Assembly (NCBI RefSeq): GCF_027579695.1
Contig: NC_083572.1
Span: forward strand, 18,824,421 to 18,888,420
Direction: 5' to 3'
From: Neoarius graeffei
Lineage: Eukaryota; Chordata; Actinopteri; Siluriformes; Ariidae
Length of the DNA: 64,000 nucleotides
The position numbers were made by a program, and so were the translations under genes. Shown here piece by piece: positions 21,109-33,615 of the stretch (position 1 is its first letter; each line of letters starts with the position of its first letter). The notes under the pieces were generated by a model. That model ran no database searches, was not told where the DNA came from, and saw only the letters and a list, made by a program, of their open reading frames with translations.

Positions 21109-21430
21109 CTTTACCTCTGCCAACTTTGTTGGAGAAGTGGAGGTTATGTTTGTTTGTTTGACTTTTCCCAATGTAACTGAAAAAGTAGTGAACGGATTTT
21201 GATGAAATTTGGAGGAAAGGTGAGCCATGGACCAAGGAATAAGTGACTAGATTTTGATGCAAATCCGGATATGTATGTGGATCCAGGATCCAAATATGTA
21301 TGTTGATTTCAGGATTTTTTTTAAAGCCTGTTTGCAATGTAACTCAAAAAATAGTGAAAGGATTTTGATGAAATTTGGAGGAAAAGTGGACCATGGGCCA
21401 AGGAACAATTGCTTAGAGTTTGATGCAAAT
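21109..21430. repeat. Dispersed repeat (AGTAGTGAACGGATTTTGATG family)
   Basis: It contains two internal copies of TGATGAAATTTGGAGGAAA followed by a GACCATGGGCCAAGGAA-type phrase. A related segment is at 54940-55160. It is probably the end of a retroposon, but I do not see a reverse transcriptase. Confidence 0.5.
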
Positions 21431-21526
21431 CGCCCTTCTACAACACATTACAGGCATTTAGCAGACACTCTAATCCAGAGCAACGTACAATGTACCCAGA
21501 GCAGCCTGGGGAGCAATTGGGGGTTA

Positions 21527-23156
<1,630 letters not shown>

Positions 23157-23259
23157 TAGGTGCCTTACTCAAGGGCACTTCAGCCATTCTTGCTGGTCCA
23201 GGGAATTGAACCAGCTTCTCTAACCATTAGGCCAGGGCTTCCTCTTCTAGTTTATATAT

Positions 23260-23369
23260 AAACAGTTATTCCACGAAATCGAGTCGTACATGATCTGAGA
23301 GCTGATGAGGCGCATAGCACAGAGTTGGCTATAAGCCATGTACGATGAGATTGAGTGGAATAATTGTTT
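23260..23369. repeat. Small foldback repeat
   Basis: AAACAGTTATTCCACGAAAT ... GTACATG is mirrored by CATGTAC ... AGTGGAATAATTGTTT, giving arms of about 32 bp around a 45-base spacer. It is probably a MITE or the end of one. Confidence 0.5.
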
Positions 23370-23620
23370 TATTCTATCCATTGGATTTTGAGAAACAGAG
23401 CATTTTTATTTTTTGCAAATTCGATAAATAAAAACTTTATATAAAACTTCCGGCAAAATAATTTCCGCTTAGAATGTAAAACTGGTGAAATGACAGTAGC
23501 AATTTGTGAAAAATGCTATAATAATAATAATTCTTGAAAAATAAAAAAAAGATAAGTTCTTACCATCAAATACTTTTATTCCATATTTTGTTGCCTTTTT
23601 TGTATGTTTTGGGATTTTAT

Positions 23621-23702
23621 TCGCCCGTAGTCAGCTGGGATAGGCTCCAGCTTGCCTGCGACCCTGTAGTAGGATAAAGCCGCTAGAGATAATGAGATGA
23701 GT
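23621..23702 (+). repeat. SINE 3' tail
   Basis: CCCGTAGTCAGCTGGGATAG, CTCCAGCTTGCCTGCGACCC, AGGATAAAGCCGCTAGAGATAATGAGATGAG. Same tail as 44397-44476. The head is missing. Confidence 0.65.
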
Positions 23703-25159
23703 TCTTATTTCGTCCTTGGTTGGTTCAGCAACACACTGCACCATTTTGTTGTTCTTCTTCTTTAGGGTTTTTTAGCAATTGGCAAACCAACTTAAAGGTG
23801 CATTACTGCCACTGACTGGGCTAGAGTGTGGAACAGGAGCTATTGGGGAAAAACAACAATATTTTTTTAGCTATTTCTGTTTCTTTTAAATACTTGATAA
23901 AGCCGTCATTTTGTTTTTCTCTACTTACAATATATGAGCTGATATCCTAGTAGTAGATTAACCCATTAGAGTGCTCATGCTCATGTCCAGCGAATGTGGA
24001 TAGAATATTATATATAAATTTTAAATATGGTATGTTTTGTACATATTGTCAAGTCATATTGTAATTCCAGAAGGAATCACAGGGTTAAGACTTTGTATAA
24101 AACTTGAGATGCAACTAATTTTGCAAATGCTGTTTTCTTTCTTTTTTCCTTTTCTTTATTTTTAGCAAACAGCAAACAAAGATGATGGTCCACCAACCAC
24201 ATCCAAATAAATATTTGTTTGTATACAGAAACCTAGCTAGAACTAGAGTTGGATGTAATAGTAGATGCTGGTATACATAGACGAGGTGAAGCCAGTTGCA
24301 TAAATAGACTTAAAAGAGAGAAAGAATAAGTTATTATGTAATATACTTGAATATAGGACAGTGCCTCCTCAGGACTTTTACAAATAGTTGAATACGCAAA
24401 TATTTTCACAATCGCAACATTCTGCAGCTCTCTCGTGGTAGTTGTGCCACGAGAGCAACTTAGGTCAGCATAGTGTATTTCAAGACAAGTCTCCTAACAG
24501 CTATAATAGCAGGGCAATTTCATCCTCCACTCAGTCTGAAGTTAAACATCATCTCTCTGGCTCTACAGCTCACAGCTGGGTTGATGGAAAGAAACATGCA
24601 GGACCATGACCACCTACCCAACATGAAACAAAAGTAATTCATCTAGGCGAGAACCCCAGGGAACATGTCATGATTCTCATCTCCTCCACCATTACCTTGC
24701 TTCTCACACACACACACAAAGTACACCCACCGTTTTGATGAACTGAGATGTACAACACCCAGTGGTGGAAATGTTCTCCCATAGAGTGAAATATGAGTCC
24801 TCATGGTATAAAAAAAAAGCTCAGAAAAGATATTTCCTTATGATTCCTATAGTTTCTTCTAGACAGCAAGGAGAAATTAAACAGAAAGAAAATGGAGACT
24901 TCTGCTTAAGCCTTGTGTTGCTCAGATTTTTCTTCTGAAACATACAAACAACAACAACAACAACAACTTGTACTCACATATATCTTCACTTCAGTAACAT
25001 TTTCAACAAAGTCACACTTAGAGCTCAGAGCTGCCAAGTTAATGCGGTACCAATTTCATTTAAGGTTGCGACAAGCATTGTAATTATTCTATAGTCATTA
25101 TTTTTTGATATACAATACATCTACCAGACATTATTACTGAGTATTACTTATTAAGACAC
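23703..25159. other. No gene seen; short (CAA)n run
   Basis: AT-rich intergenic sequence. A small hairpin (CTCTCGTGG/CCACGAGAG) lies near 24432-24456 and a (CAA)n tract near 24945-24966. No coding or RNA gene supported. Confidence 0.4.
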
Positions 25160-26220
25160 ATTATTAGGAACAATCGCTCACTTACTCATTCATGCAATTA
25201 TCAGCCATCAGCTATAATCATGTGGCGGGAATGCAGTGCATAAAATCATGCACTGGTCAAGAGCTTCAGTTAATGTCCACGTCAAACATCAAAGTGGAGA
25301 AAATATTTGATCTGAGTGACTTTGACCGTGCATGACAGGCTGGTTTGAGAAACAGACTGTAGAGTTCACACAAAATGGTGAAACAAAAAACAAAACACAG
25401 TGGTGTAGTGGTTAGCACTGTTGCCTCAGAGCAAGAAGGTTCTGGGTTTGAACCTTATGGCCAACGGGGGCCTTTCTGTGTGGAGTTTGCATGTTCTCCC
25501 CATGTCTGTGTGGGTTTCCTCCAGGTGCTCCGGTTTCCCCCACAGTCCAAAGACATGCAGATTAGGTAAAATACCCAGCCACTGTGGTTGCACAAGCCAG
25601 TGCATACTTAGTGCCGGAGCCCAGATAGATTGGGGAGGGTTGTATCAGGAAGGTCATCTGATGTAAAACCTATGCCAAATCAAATATGCAGAACAGGTCC
25701 ACTGTGGTGACCCCTAATGGGAGCAGCTGAAAGAGGAAGAGGTGAAAACAAAACTTCCAGTGAGCAGTAGTTCTATGGGATGACATGCTTTGTTGATGAG
25801 AGAGGTCTGACGCTAGTTAATGCTAGATTAGGTACAAAGGCTATGGTATCTTGAATAACCACTCTTTACAACTGTGCTGAGCAGGAAAGCACCTCAGAAC
25901 ATACAACACATTGTAACTTGAGGTTGATGGGCTACAACAAGTTCCACTTCTGTCAGCCAAGAACAGGAACCTGAAGCTACAGTTAGAACAGGCTCGCCAA
26001 AACTGCCCAGTTTACTGACCATAACCTTCTCATTGGCTTTAACCAGTCTGGCCATTCTCCTCTGACCTTTCTCATTGACAAGGCATTTCCTCACACAGAA
26101 CAGCTGCTCCCCAGATGTTTTTAATTCTTCACACCCTTCTGTTGCTGGAAATCCCAGGTGATCAATAATGTCTGAAATATTAAAACCAGCCCATTAGACA
26201 TTAACAACCATGCCATTAGT
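25160..26220. mobile_element. Degraded Tc1-like relic, partly inverted, split by a SINE
   Basis: The left part (25160-25395 and 25754-25990) resembles, in plus orientation, the relic at 62225-62850 (TTAGGAACA, GCATAAAATCATGCA, AGTTAATGTCCACGTCAAA, TTTGTTGATGAGAGAGGTC). The right part (about 26220-26030) reads the same family on the minus strand (CCTTGTCAATGAGAAAGGTC, AGGAGAATGGCCAGACTGGT). The transposase stretch RRMARLVKANEK on the minus strand is clear. The head-to-head arrangement implies a rearrangement or two copies. Confidence 0.5.
25396..25744 (+). repeat. SINE with alternative 3' tail, 9-bp duplication
   Basis: The head is GTGGTGTAGTGGTTAGCACTG, then AAGGTTCTGGGTTTGAACC, then the shared body to GTCCAAAGACATGCAG. 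From about 25566 the sequence changes to a different tail (GTTGTATCAGGAAGGTCATC, TGTGGTGACCCCTAATGGGA). AAAACAAAA flanks both sides (25387-25395 and 25745-25753). Confidence 0.75.
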
Positions 26221-26246
26221 TTCTATGAGTGGAAATGTTTTATATA

Positions 26247-26776
26247 CAGTTCCAGTCAAAAGTTTGTGCACCCGTACTCATTCATAGGGCTTCTTTGTAT
26301 TTTGACTATTTTCTACATTGTAGAACAATACTGAAGACATCACAACTATGAAATAACATGGAACATGTATGGAAATATGTGGTAAATAAAAAATGTTTAA
26401 AAAACAACCCAAAATGTATTTCATATTTTAGATTCTTCAAAGTATCCAGCGTTTACCTTGATGACGCTTTGTATTATCTTAACCAGCTTCATGAGGTAGT
26501 CACCTGGAATGCTTTTCAATTAACAGGTGCCTTGTCAAAAGTTAATTAATGGGATTTCTTGCCTTCTTAATGTGTTTGAGATCAAACAGTAAATAGTAAA
26601 TAATAATACAATAAAATAGCCCTAATAAAGTAAACAGCTGTTATAATCCATATTATGTAAAAAAAAAGAGAAACAACATCCATCATTACATTAAGACATG
26701 AAGTGTCTTTTAATTAATAAAAATGAAAGAAAATTTAGAAGTTGAATTAGAAGGTGTGTCCAAACTTTTGGTACTG
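26247..26776. mobile_element. Tc1-derived MITE (uninterrupted copy)
   Basis: The ends are CAGTTCCAGTCAAAAGTTTG and the inverse of CAGTACCAAAAGTTTGGACAC. TA flanks are at 26245-26246 and 26777-26778. The 530-bp body has no transposase. It serves as the empty-site reference for the nested region 29295-34447. Confidence 0.8.
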
Positions 26777-26826
26777 TACAATCTGACTTTTAAAAGTATC
26801 AGTATTGAGATACTATTCTTGGTATT

Positions 26827-27177
26827 GGTGGTATGGTGGTGTAGTGGTTAGTACTGTCACCTCACAGCAAGAAGGTTCTGGGTTTGAGCCCAATGGCCAA
26901 CGAGGGCCTTTCTGTGTGGAGTTTGCATGTTCTCCCTGTGTCTGTGTGGGTTTCCTCCGGGTGCTCCGGTTTCCCCCACAGTCCAAAGACATGCAGGTTA
27001 GGCTAACTGGTATCTCTAAATTGATCGTAGGTGTGAATGGTTGTTTGTCTCTATGTGTCAGCCCTGTGATGATCTGGCGACTTGTCCAGGGTGTATCCCA
27101 CCTCTCACCCATAGTCAGCTGGGATAGGCTCCAGTTTGTCCATGACCCTGTACAGGATAAGAGGTTACAGACAATAG
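26827..27177 (+). repeat. Full-length tRNA-related SINE, 12-bp duplication
   Basis: It starts GGTGGTATGGTGGTGTAGTG and ends AGGATAAGAGGTTACAGACA. An exact direct repeat, ATTCTTGGTATT, is at 26815-26826 and 27178-27189. The head contains A-box-like and B-box-like promoter segments for RNA polymerase III. Confidence 0.85.
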
Positions 27178-27189
27178 ATTCTTGGTATT

Positions 27190-28360
27190 ACTTGAGCTTG
27201 GATTGAAAAGAAAATCAGTGGCTTCACCGATCCCTCATATTGACATTATTGCTTTCTGTACTAGGTATGAGTGATGCATTGTTCACAGGAAGATGTCCTT
27301 TTGAGTGAAGATGGGTTATAGAGTGTCGAGGCAATACGTGTTGTTTTAATGTTTGTTGTCATGATCAGTCGTCTTGAAAGTCGAGGAAGTTATCCTGGTG
27401 AAACAAAATGATTCATATGTATATCACAAGTTCCTCATTAAACAGTGACTAAAGGACAAAGGGTTGTTTAATTGCAATTCCCCAATATGACAAATTGTTG
27501 TTGGTGTTCCTGCAAAGTAAGAAAATTCGATTGATTTGGCAGTGAAGAACAGGCATAGCACAAAAAAAAAGTCTCAATTTAAGCATCAAACACACTATCA
27601 TACTTCAGACAGAGTTTTCACTCTTTGGCATGAAAGACGAACAGCATGCCTGCAGCTAAATTGGGCCGCATGGTGATTGTTGATTTCTGAGTTAATGTAT
27701 TCATATATTTTCCCCTCCACACACCCCTCCCTTTTTATTATTTTTCCCCTCATTGCAAGCATCAACAATGGCATTCACCATCTCATTAAAGACCTGGGTG
27801 CCTGAGGCGGGCCGATAAACAGAAACCATTTGCATAAATATGAAACACCTCTATTTCGGAGAGGCGCAGGGCTAATAAACCTCATGCACCTAGCTTAAGC
27901 ATAAAAGTGGATTGACTTGCATTTGATCCCGCTGGAGACAGATGGACTGCTTCCACCAGGCAGTCTGATGTGTTAAAGCTATTTGTTGAGATGGAACACT
28001 TGTTGATTTGTCATGATTATCTTTTTTCCTCACTTGCTGTTCAGTTAATTGGGAGGCTCTTCATAGCTGCAGACGTCTTATAAGCAAGCGTAACGTTATA
28101 AATTGGCTTCGTTTAGAACATTTTACTAAGTTGGAGGTTTTAATTTGTCCCCAAAATACCTGCTACAACAGGGATACCAGGACATTCCTGGACATAAATG
28201 AAACCTAATACTTAATTATAAAATGTCTTGATTGTGAGCTTGTCCTTTATATGAAATTCTTTGTACAATTTCTGGCCTGTAAATCAGCATTCATTAGAGA
28301 ACAGAAAAATAGAGAAGGATGAAAAATAAAACTGCTTCCTAATATACAACCCTGAATTAG
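27190..28360. other. No gene seen; possible conserved non-coding block
   Basis: 27760-27960 is not repetitive, has an ATTTGCAT octamer inside ACCATTTGCATAAATATGAA, and has the even composition of fish regulatory elements. No test of conservation is possible here. Confidence 0.3.
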
Positions 28361-28386
28361 TCTTTCTTTCTTTCTTTCTTTCTTTT
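28361..28386. repeat. (TTTC)n microsatellite
   Basis: Short run of TTTC/CTTT units followed by a T-rich stretch. Confidence 0.8.
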
Positions 28387-28449
28387 TATTTTTTTAACCA
28401 ACACTTACTATGTAAAGTACTGTTGTTCTGAGTCATGGCAACTACATAC

Positions 28450-28450
<1 letters not shown>

Positions 28451-28521
<71 letters not shown>
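28451..28521. repeat. (TA)n microsatellite
   Basis: About 35 uninterrupted TA dinucleotides. Confidence 0.95.
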
Positions 28522-28525
<4 letters not shown>

Positions 28526-28795
28526 TAGCCAGTTTCCATTTCTCATACCCAATTAAAACATTTTATATTCACTCTGTCCTCTGAAAGTATATTTTTAACT
28601 TTATTAATGTAGCGTAGCATCTGTATTAGATATGCCACCAGCAGCATGGGTCAGAGACGCTAAACAAAAGCCAAACTGCAAACGATCCTTTGCTAATAGC
28701 AGTGTTTTCATAGTTTCATATTACTTTCACCTTGTAATTTAAACCATGAGAAAAAAAAGTATATTTTCTAAACGAAAGCATTTCTATCTGACTGA

Positions 28796-28812
28796 ATGTG
28801 TGTGTGTGTGTG

Positions 28813-28901
<89 letters not shown>

Positions 28902-28903
28902 AC
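28796..28903. repeat. Compound (TG)n(TA)n(TG)n microsatellite
   Basis: A TG run, about 34 TA units, then a second TG run. Open frames of Ile-Tyr repeats through it are artefacts of the repeat. Confidence 0.95.
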
Positions 28904-29648
28904 TCACACAATCAGTATCCTCAAAGGACACACAATTGTGCTTTCTGTTTTCTTCACCCACTTTCCCCCTCATTCTGCACCTTATCTTATCATACTCTCC
29001 ATCTCACCCTCATCTTTGCATGTCAAATGATGAAAGAGTTTTCAGAACAACTCAGTGTAGTAAGGGTTACGATCCAAAAGCATCATGAATATAACTGCAG
29101 GGCACAAAACAGTGAAAACTGTTTTAAAATGCATACTGACTTGATGAACTGAGTTAGATAACAACACCTCAGTGTCACAAAAACAACCCATCTGGACTGA
29201 AGCTTCCTCGACAGGAGCCTCAGAAACTATTTGCAGATCAATCAAACAGAGTGAGGTGTCTGTTTCAAAAAATATTCAACAATAACAATATGTACAGTAT
29301 CAGTCAAAAGTTTGGACACACCTAGTTTTTCATAGTTTTTTCTGTATTTTGACTATTTTCTACATTGTAGAACAATACTGAAGGCATCAAAACTATGAAA
29401 TAGCATATGGAACATATATGGAATTATGTGGCAAACAAAACCCCAATTCCAAAAAAGGTGGGACGCTGTGTAAACAAAAACAGAATGCGATAATTTGCAA
29501 ATCATGGAAATCCTGTATTTCACTGAAAATAGTACAAAGACAACATATCAAATGTTGAAACTTAGAAATATTGTGTTTTGAAAAATATATGCTAATTTTG
29601 AATTTGATGTCAGCAACACGCTTCCAAAAAGTTAGGACAGGGGCATGT

Positions 29649-30623
29649 TTACCACTGTGTTGCATCACCTCTACTTTTAACAACACTCTGTAAACGTTTG
29701 GGAACTGAGCAGACCAGTTGCTGTAGTATTGAAAGAGAAATGTTGTCCCATTCTTGCCTGATATACAATTTCAGTTGCTCAACAGTTCGGGGTCTCCTTT
29801 TACTGTATTTTGCACTTCATAATGCATCAAATGTTTGAAATGGGAGATAGATCTGGATTGCAGGCAGGCCAGTTTAGCACCCGGACTCTTTTACTATGGA
29901 GCCATGCAGTTTTGATATGTGCAGAAAGCGGTTTGGCATTGTCTTGCTGAAAGAAGAAAGGCCTTCCCTGAAAAAGATTTTGTCTGGATGGCAGCATATT
30001 GCTCTGAAACATATTTATATCATTCAGCATTAATGATGCCTTCCCACATGTACAAGCTACCCATGTCATGTGCACTAATGCACCCTCATACCATCACAGA
30101 TGCTGGCTTTTGAATTGTGCACTGATGACAAGTCGGATGGTCCCTATCCTCTTTAGCCTGGAGGACATGGTGTCCATGATCTCTAAAAAGAATTTCTACT
30201 TTTGATTCATCAGACCTTGGGACAATCTTCCACTTTGCCTCAGTAAAAGAGCTCAGGCCCAGAGAAGGTGGCAGTGTTTCTGGATATTGTTCATATCTGG
30301 TTTTAACTTGCATTTGTGGATGCAGTAATGAACTGTTTTCACAGACGATGGTTTTCTGAAGTGTTCCTGAGCCCATACAGTGATTTCCACTACAGACACG
30401 TGTCTATTTTTAATGCCTGAAGATCACAAGCATCCATTAGCAGTTTTCAGCCTTGTCTCTTGCATACAGAGATTTCTCCAGATTCTCTGAATCTTTTAAT
30501 GATATTATGTACCATAGATGTGATCCCCAAATTCTTTGCAGTTTTACATTGAGGAACATTATTTTTAAATTGTTACACTGTTTGCCCACACAGTCTTTCA
30601 CAGAGCAGTGAACCCCTCCCCAT
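29649..30623 (-). pseudogene. Degraded Tc1-like transposase
   Basis: The position of the start codon of the intact relatives corresponds to 30623, and the stop to 29649-29651. Two readable blocks remain: 30376-30086 with the first catalytic Asp in RSDESKVEI and QKPASVMV, and 30075-29827 with the second Asp in FFFQQDNAKP and a PACNPDLSPISNI segment where the catalytic Glu expected in SPIEN has become Ser. Frameshifts separate the blocks, and the N-terminal helix-turn-helix region is not readable. It is dead both by frame and by loss of the third catalytic residue. Confidence 0.8.
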
Positions 30624-30699
30624 CTTTACTTCTGAGAGACTCCACCTGTCTGGGATGCTCTTTTTATACCCAACCATGTTACTGACCTGTTGGCAATTA

Positions 30700-31690
30700 G
30701 GCCAAACAAAATAATATATGTGTTTCCGGTTACCCGACCAACCCTGTAAAAACTCTGCGACCCTTCAACTGTTTATGACCACTATAAACAAACTATTTCT
30801 TGCGCCCGACCCTACCTGCTTGGCAGCCACCTGGCGAGTCAAACGAGAACCGCTAGGGCGTGTCATATAAACCACTCGGTATTTGCCGAAAGACACGAGG
30901 CCCGTCAGGAGTAAACTGACAACCAACACGCACCTCCCTCTACCCCAGCCCTTTCAAACCAGCATGGGCACGGCCTGGTAGGACGGTGCCTCGGCCAGTC
31001 ATTCGCCACCGTGCAAGTGCTGCTCGGCGACTTAAGTTTTGATTTGATCCATGGCTCCAGCCCACCTTTAAACGTTTATAACCCAGACACCGAAGGTCGC
31101 AGCAAAGCCAAATTTCGTAGGCATTTCTAGACAGGGGTCACCGTTAGATGCAATTGAATACATCACTGGACAATGCTGCATATTCTTGCTAGTGTTACAA
31201 TGATTATTATCTTAGATTTTTAAAGTAGAAAAACTGGCCACCCTTGTGTTCATGCCTCGAAGGGTCGGATGTAAATGACTGCTTGCACATGCGCAGTATA
31301 TTTCATCGATTCTTCCGGGTGCCTATAAAATGGAGGTTTGCCTTGGAACAAAAAGCGACACAGTGGACAGAAATGTTTGCTTGTCAAATCAGCCTATTGC
31401 AATGCAAAAGATATTCACAACAATTAAAAATATTTCCAAATGAAAAACTATAGAGTAACAACAACATTGTTTCCTACAACAAATCACACAGTTCTGACAT
31501 TCTGGGATCAGTTGCAAACGTTTAATGAGTATTTTGCAAAAAAAGTTTTCAAAGGAAACTTCTCACTTTTTCCTACCTACCCTAGAAAATTTGTCGTAAA
31601 CTTTTGGGATAAACAATTTTTTTTCCCTACCTACCTACCCTATTTTGAAAACCCAGGAAACAGGAAACACATATATTATTTTGTTTGGCC
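30700..31690. mobile_element. Harbinger-type element with 28-bp perfect TIRs
   Basis: Both ends carry the same 28 bp in inverted order (30700-30727 and 31663-31690; starting GGCCAAACAAAATAATATAT). TTA is duplicated at 30697-30699 and 31691-31693. The 991-bp body has no transposase; short open frames (31244-31453 and 31440-31694) show no domain. The perfect TIRs suggest it is younger than its host. Confidence 0.85.
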
Positions 31691-32120
31691 TTAACCAAAT
31701 TAATTTTTTTTTAGCATTACAAAACTTTTTCAGTTTTTTGTTGCCCTGTCCCAACTTTTCTGAAACATGTGGCTGACATTAAATTCAAAAAGAGCATATA
31801 TTTCTCAAAAAACAATAAAATATCTCAGTTTCAACCTTTGATATGTTGTCTTTGTACTATTTTCAATATAAATATAGGGTTTCCATGATTTGCAAATCTT
31901 GACATTGTTTTTATTTATGGTTTACATAGTGTTCCAACTTATTTTGGAATTGGGGGTTGTTAAAAAAAAATCTATACACACACAAAGTAGCCAGCATTTA
32001 TGATGCTTTGCACGCTATTGCCATTATCTTAACCAGCCTCATGAGGTAGTCACCTGGAATACTTTTCAATTAACAGGTGCCTCGTTAAAAGTTAATTATT
32101 GCAATTTCTTTCCTTCTTAA

Positions 32121-33547
32121 AGGTCTCCTTGCATCGTTTTTTCATTAATTGTGAGGTGGTCTCTAGTATGAATGAATGCACTGTGAGCCGGTTTTGGTGA
32201 AAAAAATGCTGTGGTTTTCCTGTTTCAGGCTGTTCTAGTTTGGTGGAGGAGTGGGTGGCGGGAGAACGACAGGATTTCAGCTCTTACTCATTAATATTCA
32301 TGACATGTAAACGTCTTACCTCTGATTGGCTAACAGCACTGTGACGCTACCTCCAGTGAGTCAGAACAAGCAGATGTGGGTGTCTTACTATGGCGAGAGA
32401 GAAGGAACAAACTGCGAAGGGAAAAAATACAGCACGCTGACGTCATTGAGGTGCGACGCGAGGAAATAAGAAAATTCAACAAATGTTTGGGTTTTTACTG
32501 AACAAACGAATAAAATGAACGAGTGACTTAAAAAAATGTGGGTGTCTTTGTAAAAACTGTTTGGATTGGCTATTATGGTCTCGATGTCGATGTTTTGACC
32601 AATAACAATGTAGATAACATGAATTTTACATCACATTCAACGAGATTTAAACGAGACTAAAGATGGCGACTTACAAATAATGTGTAAACATCGTTGGAGT
32701 TAATAAAGTTTGAACAGCATGAAGGAACATACCCCAATCCCCCGAAATTAATTAAAAAAAATTCTCAACGTATTTGGCATAATATAAAAAGGTCATTTTT
32801 TACTCAGAAAAAGCGGAAAACTCTCGTCCCTGCCTAGCTTGTGACCATGTCATGCATGCTAACGTGGAGAATATGAACATGCTATTTTGTAACAAAAACC
32901 TTCGAACAAAAAGTTCATGTTTTACTGACAGCTTGTGAGGTGGTGGTCGATCGTCTTGACGGCACAGATCCAGGGATTAAATGCAACCTCGAAGCAAAAC
33001 CACTACTGAAGGCACCGAAGTTTGAAAAGTCACTGTGGTTGAAATGATCAGAACACAGTACTAACGCTGCATTATACTTCGCTGGTGGTGTTCCAAAGAT
33101 AAATTCCAACCATTTCTTCTTCACCTCTTCTATCTTGGGCAAGAAATGCAACGTTGATGTCTTACTGCCACAAATAACACAGGCACGAACTTGTTCAGAC
33201 ATGTTTTCAACTTGCTGTTAGGTCCTCTTTGTTAGCTACTGACGAGATGGGCTCTGCTCTGCTATCTCTTTTTTCTGCTATCTTTCCTCGCGCTTAAATC
33301 CAAACTTCCTTCCCGTGGGCGGTCGCAAGCCAAGGTGGGCGAGGCCATGAATACTAATTTATGAAGTGACGTAAGTTCGTATGGCTTTTTCAGATCTGCT
33401 CGTTTTTCCGACTATTTTCTTTCATAAGCTAATACAGGGAATGGGGGTAGAATTACATTTTCACATGCAGCATGCATATGCAACTCGGAGTGAACTATGG
33501 TATTTCAAAAAGAGCCAGTATTAAACGTTTTTGGTGGAAGGGCACCT
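32121..33547 (-). mobile_element. TTAA-flanked element encoding a THAP domain (Kolobok-like)
   Basis: The ends AGGTCTCCTTGCATC and, inverted, AGGTGCCCTTCCACC agree at 11 of 15 positions. TTAA is at 32117-32120 and 33548-33551. The uninterrupted MITE at 26247-26776 shows the single TTAA of the empty site (CTTCTTAATGTG). Kolobok transposons are known for TTAA targets and THAP-type DNA-binding domains, so the combination supports that superfamily. No DDE catalytic region is seen, so this copy is non-autonomous. Confidence 0.75.
32915..33202 (-). CDS. THAP-type zinc finger protein, truncated (95 aa)
   Basis: The ATG at 33202 opens a 95-residue frame with a C2CH layout: CVICG (Cys 8 and 11), a WLEFIF segment (residues 32-37) corresponding to the conserved Trp region, then CSDHF (Cys 50, His 53), and a LIPGSVPSR segment (75-83) in the place of the AVPTIF-type motif that closes a THAP domain. 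THAP domains bind specific DNA; in transposons they recognise the element ends. After the domain only a short Ser/Thr tail follows and the frame stops, whereas a full transposase would be several hundred residues. It lies wholly within the TTAA-flanked element. It could be a domesticated or decoy DNA-binding protein, but more likely it is a relic. Confidence 0.65.
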   Translation of the reverse strand: MSEQVRACVICGSKTSTLHFLPKIEEVKKKWLEFIFGTPPAKYNAALVLCSDHFNHSDFSNFGAFSSGFASRLHLIPGSVPSRRSTTTSQAVSKT

Positions 33548-33615
33548 TTAATGCGTTTGAGATCAAACAGTAAACAGTAAATAATAACAATACAGTAAAG
33601 AACTGCTCAACTGAG

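Larger units (their letters stand above)
29436..31960 (-). mobile_element. Tc1-like element, old copy of the intact family
   Basis: The ends (ACCCCAATTCCAAAAAAG and its inverse near 31945-31960) and the interior are diverged from the intact family at 34867-36471 and 44996-46598. The transposase is broken. A Harbinger-type element sits in its 5' part (30700-31690). Confidence 0.8.

Noticed and set aside
28716-29030. Open frames with long Ile-Tyr runs on both strands
   Set aside because: Translation of the (TA)n(TG)n microsatellite.
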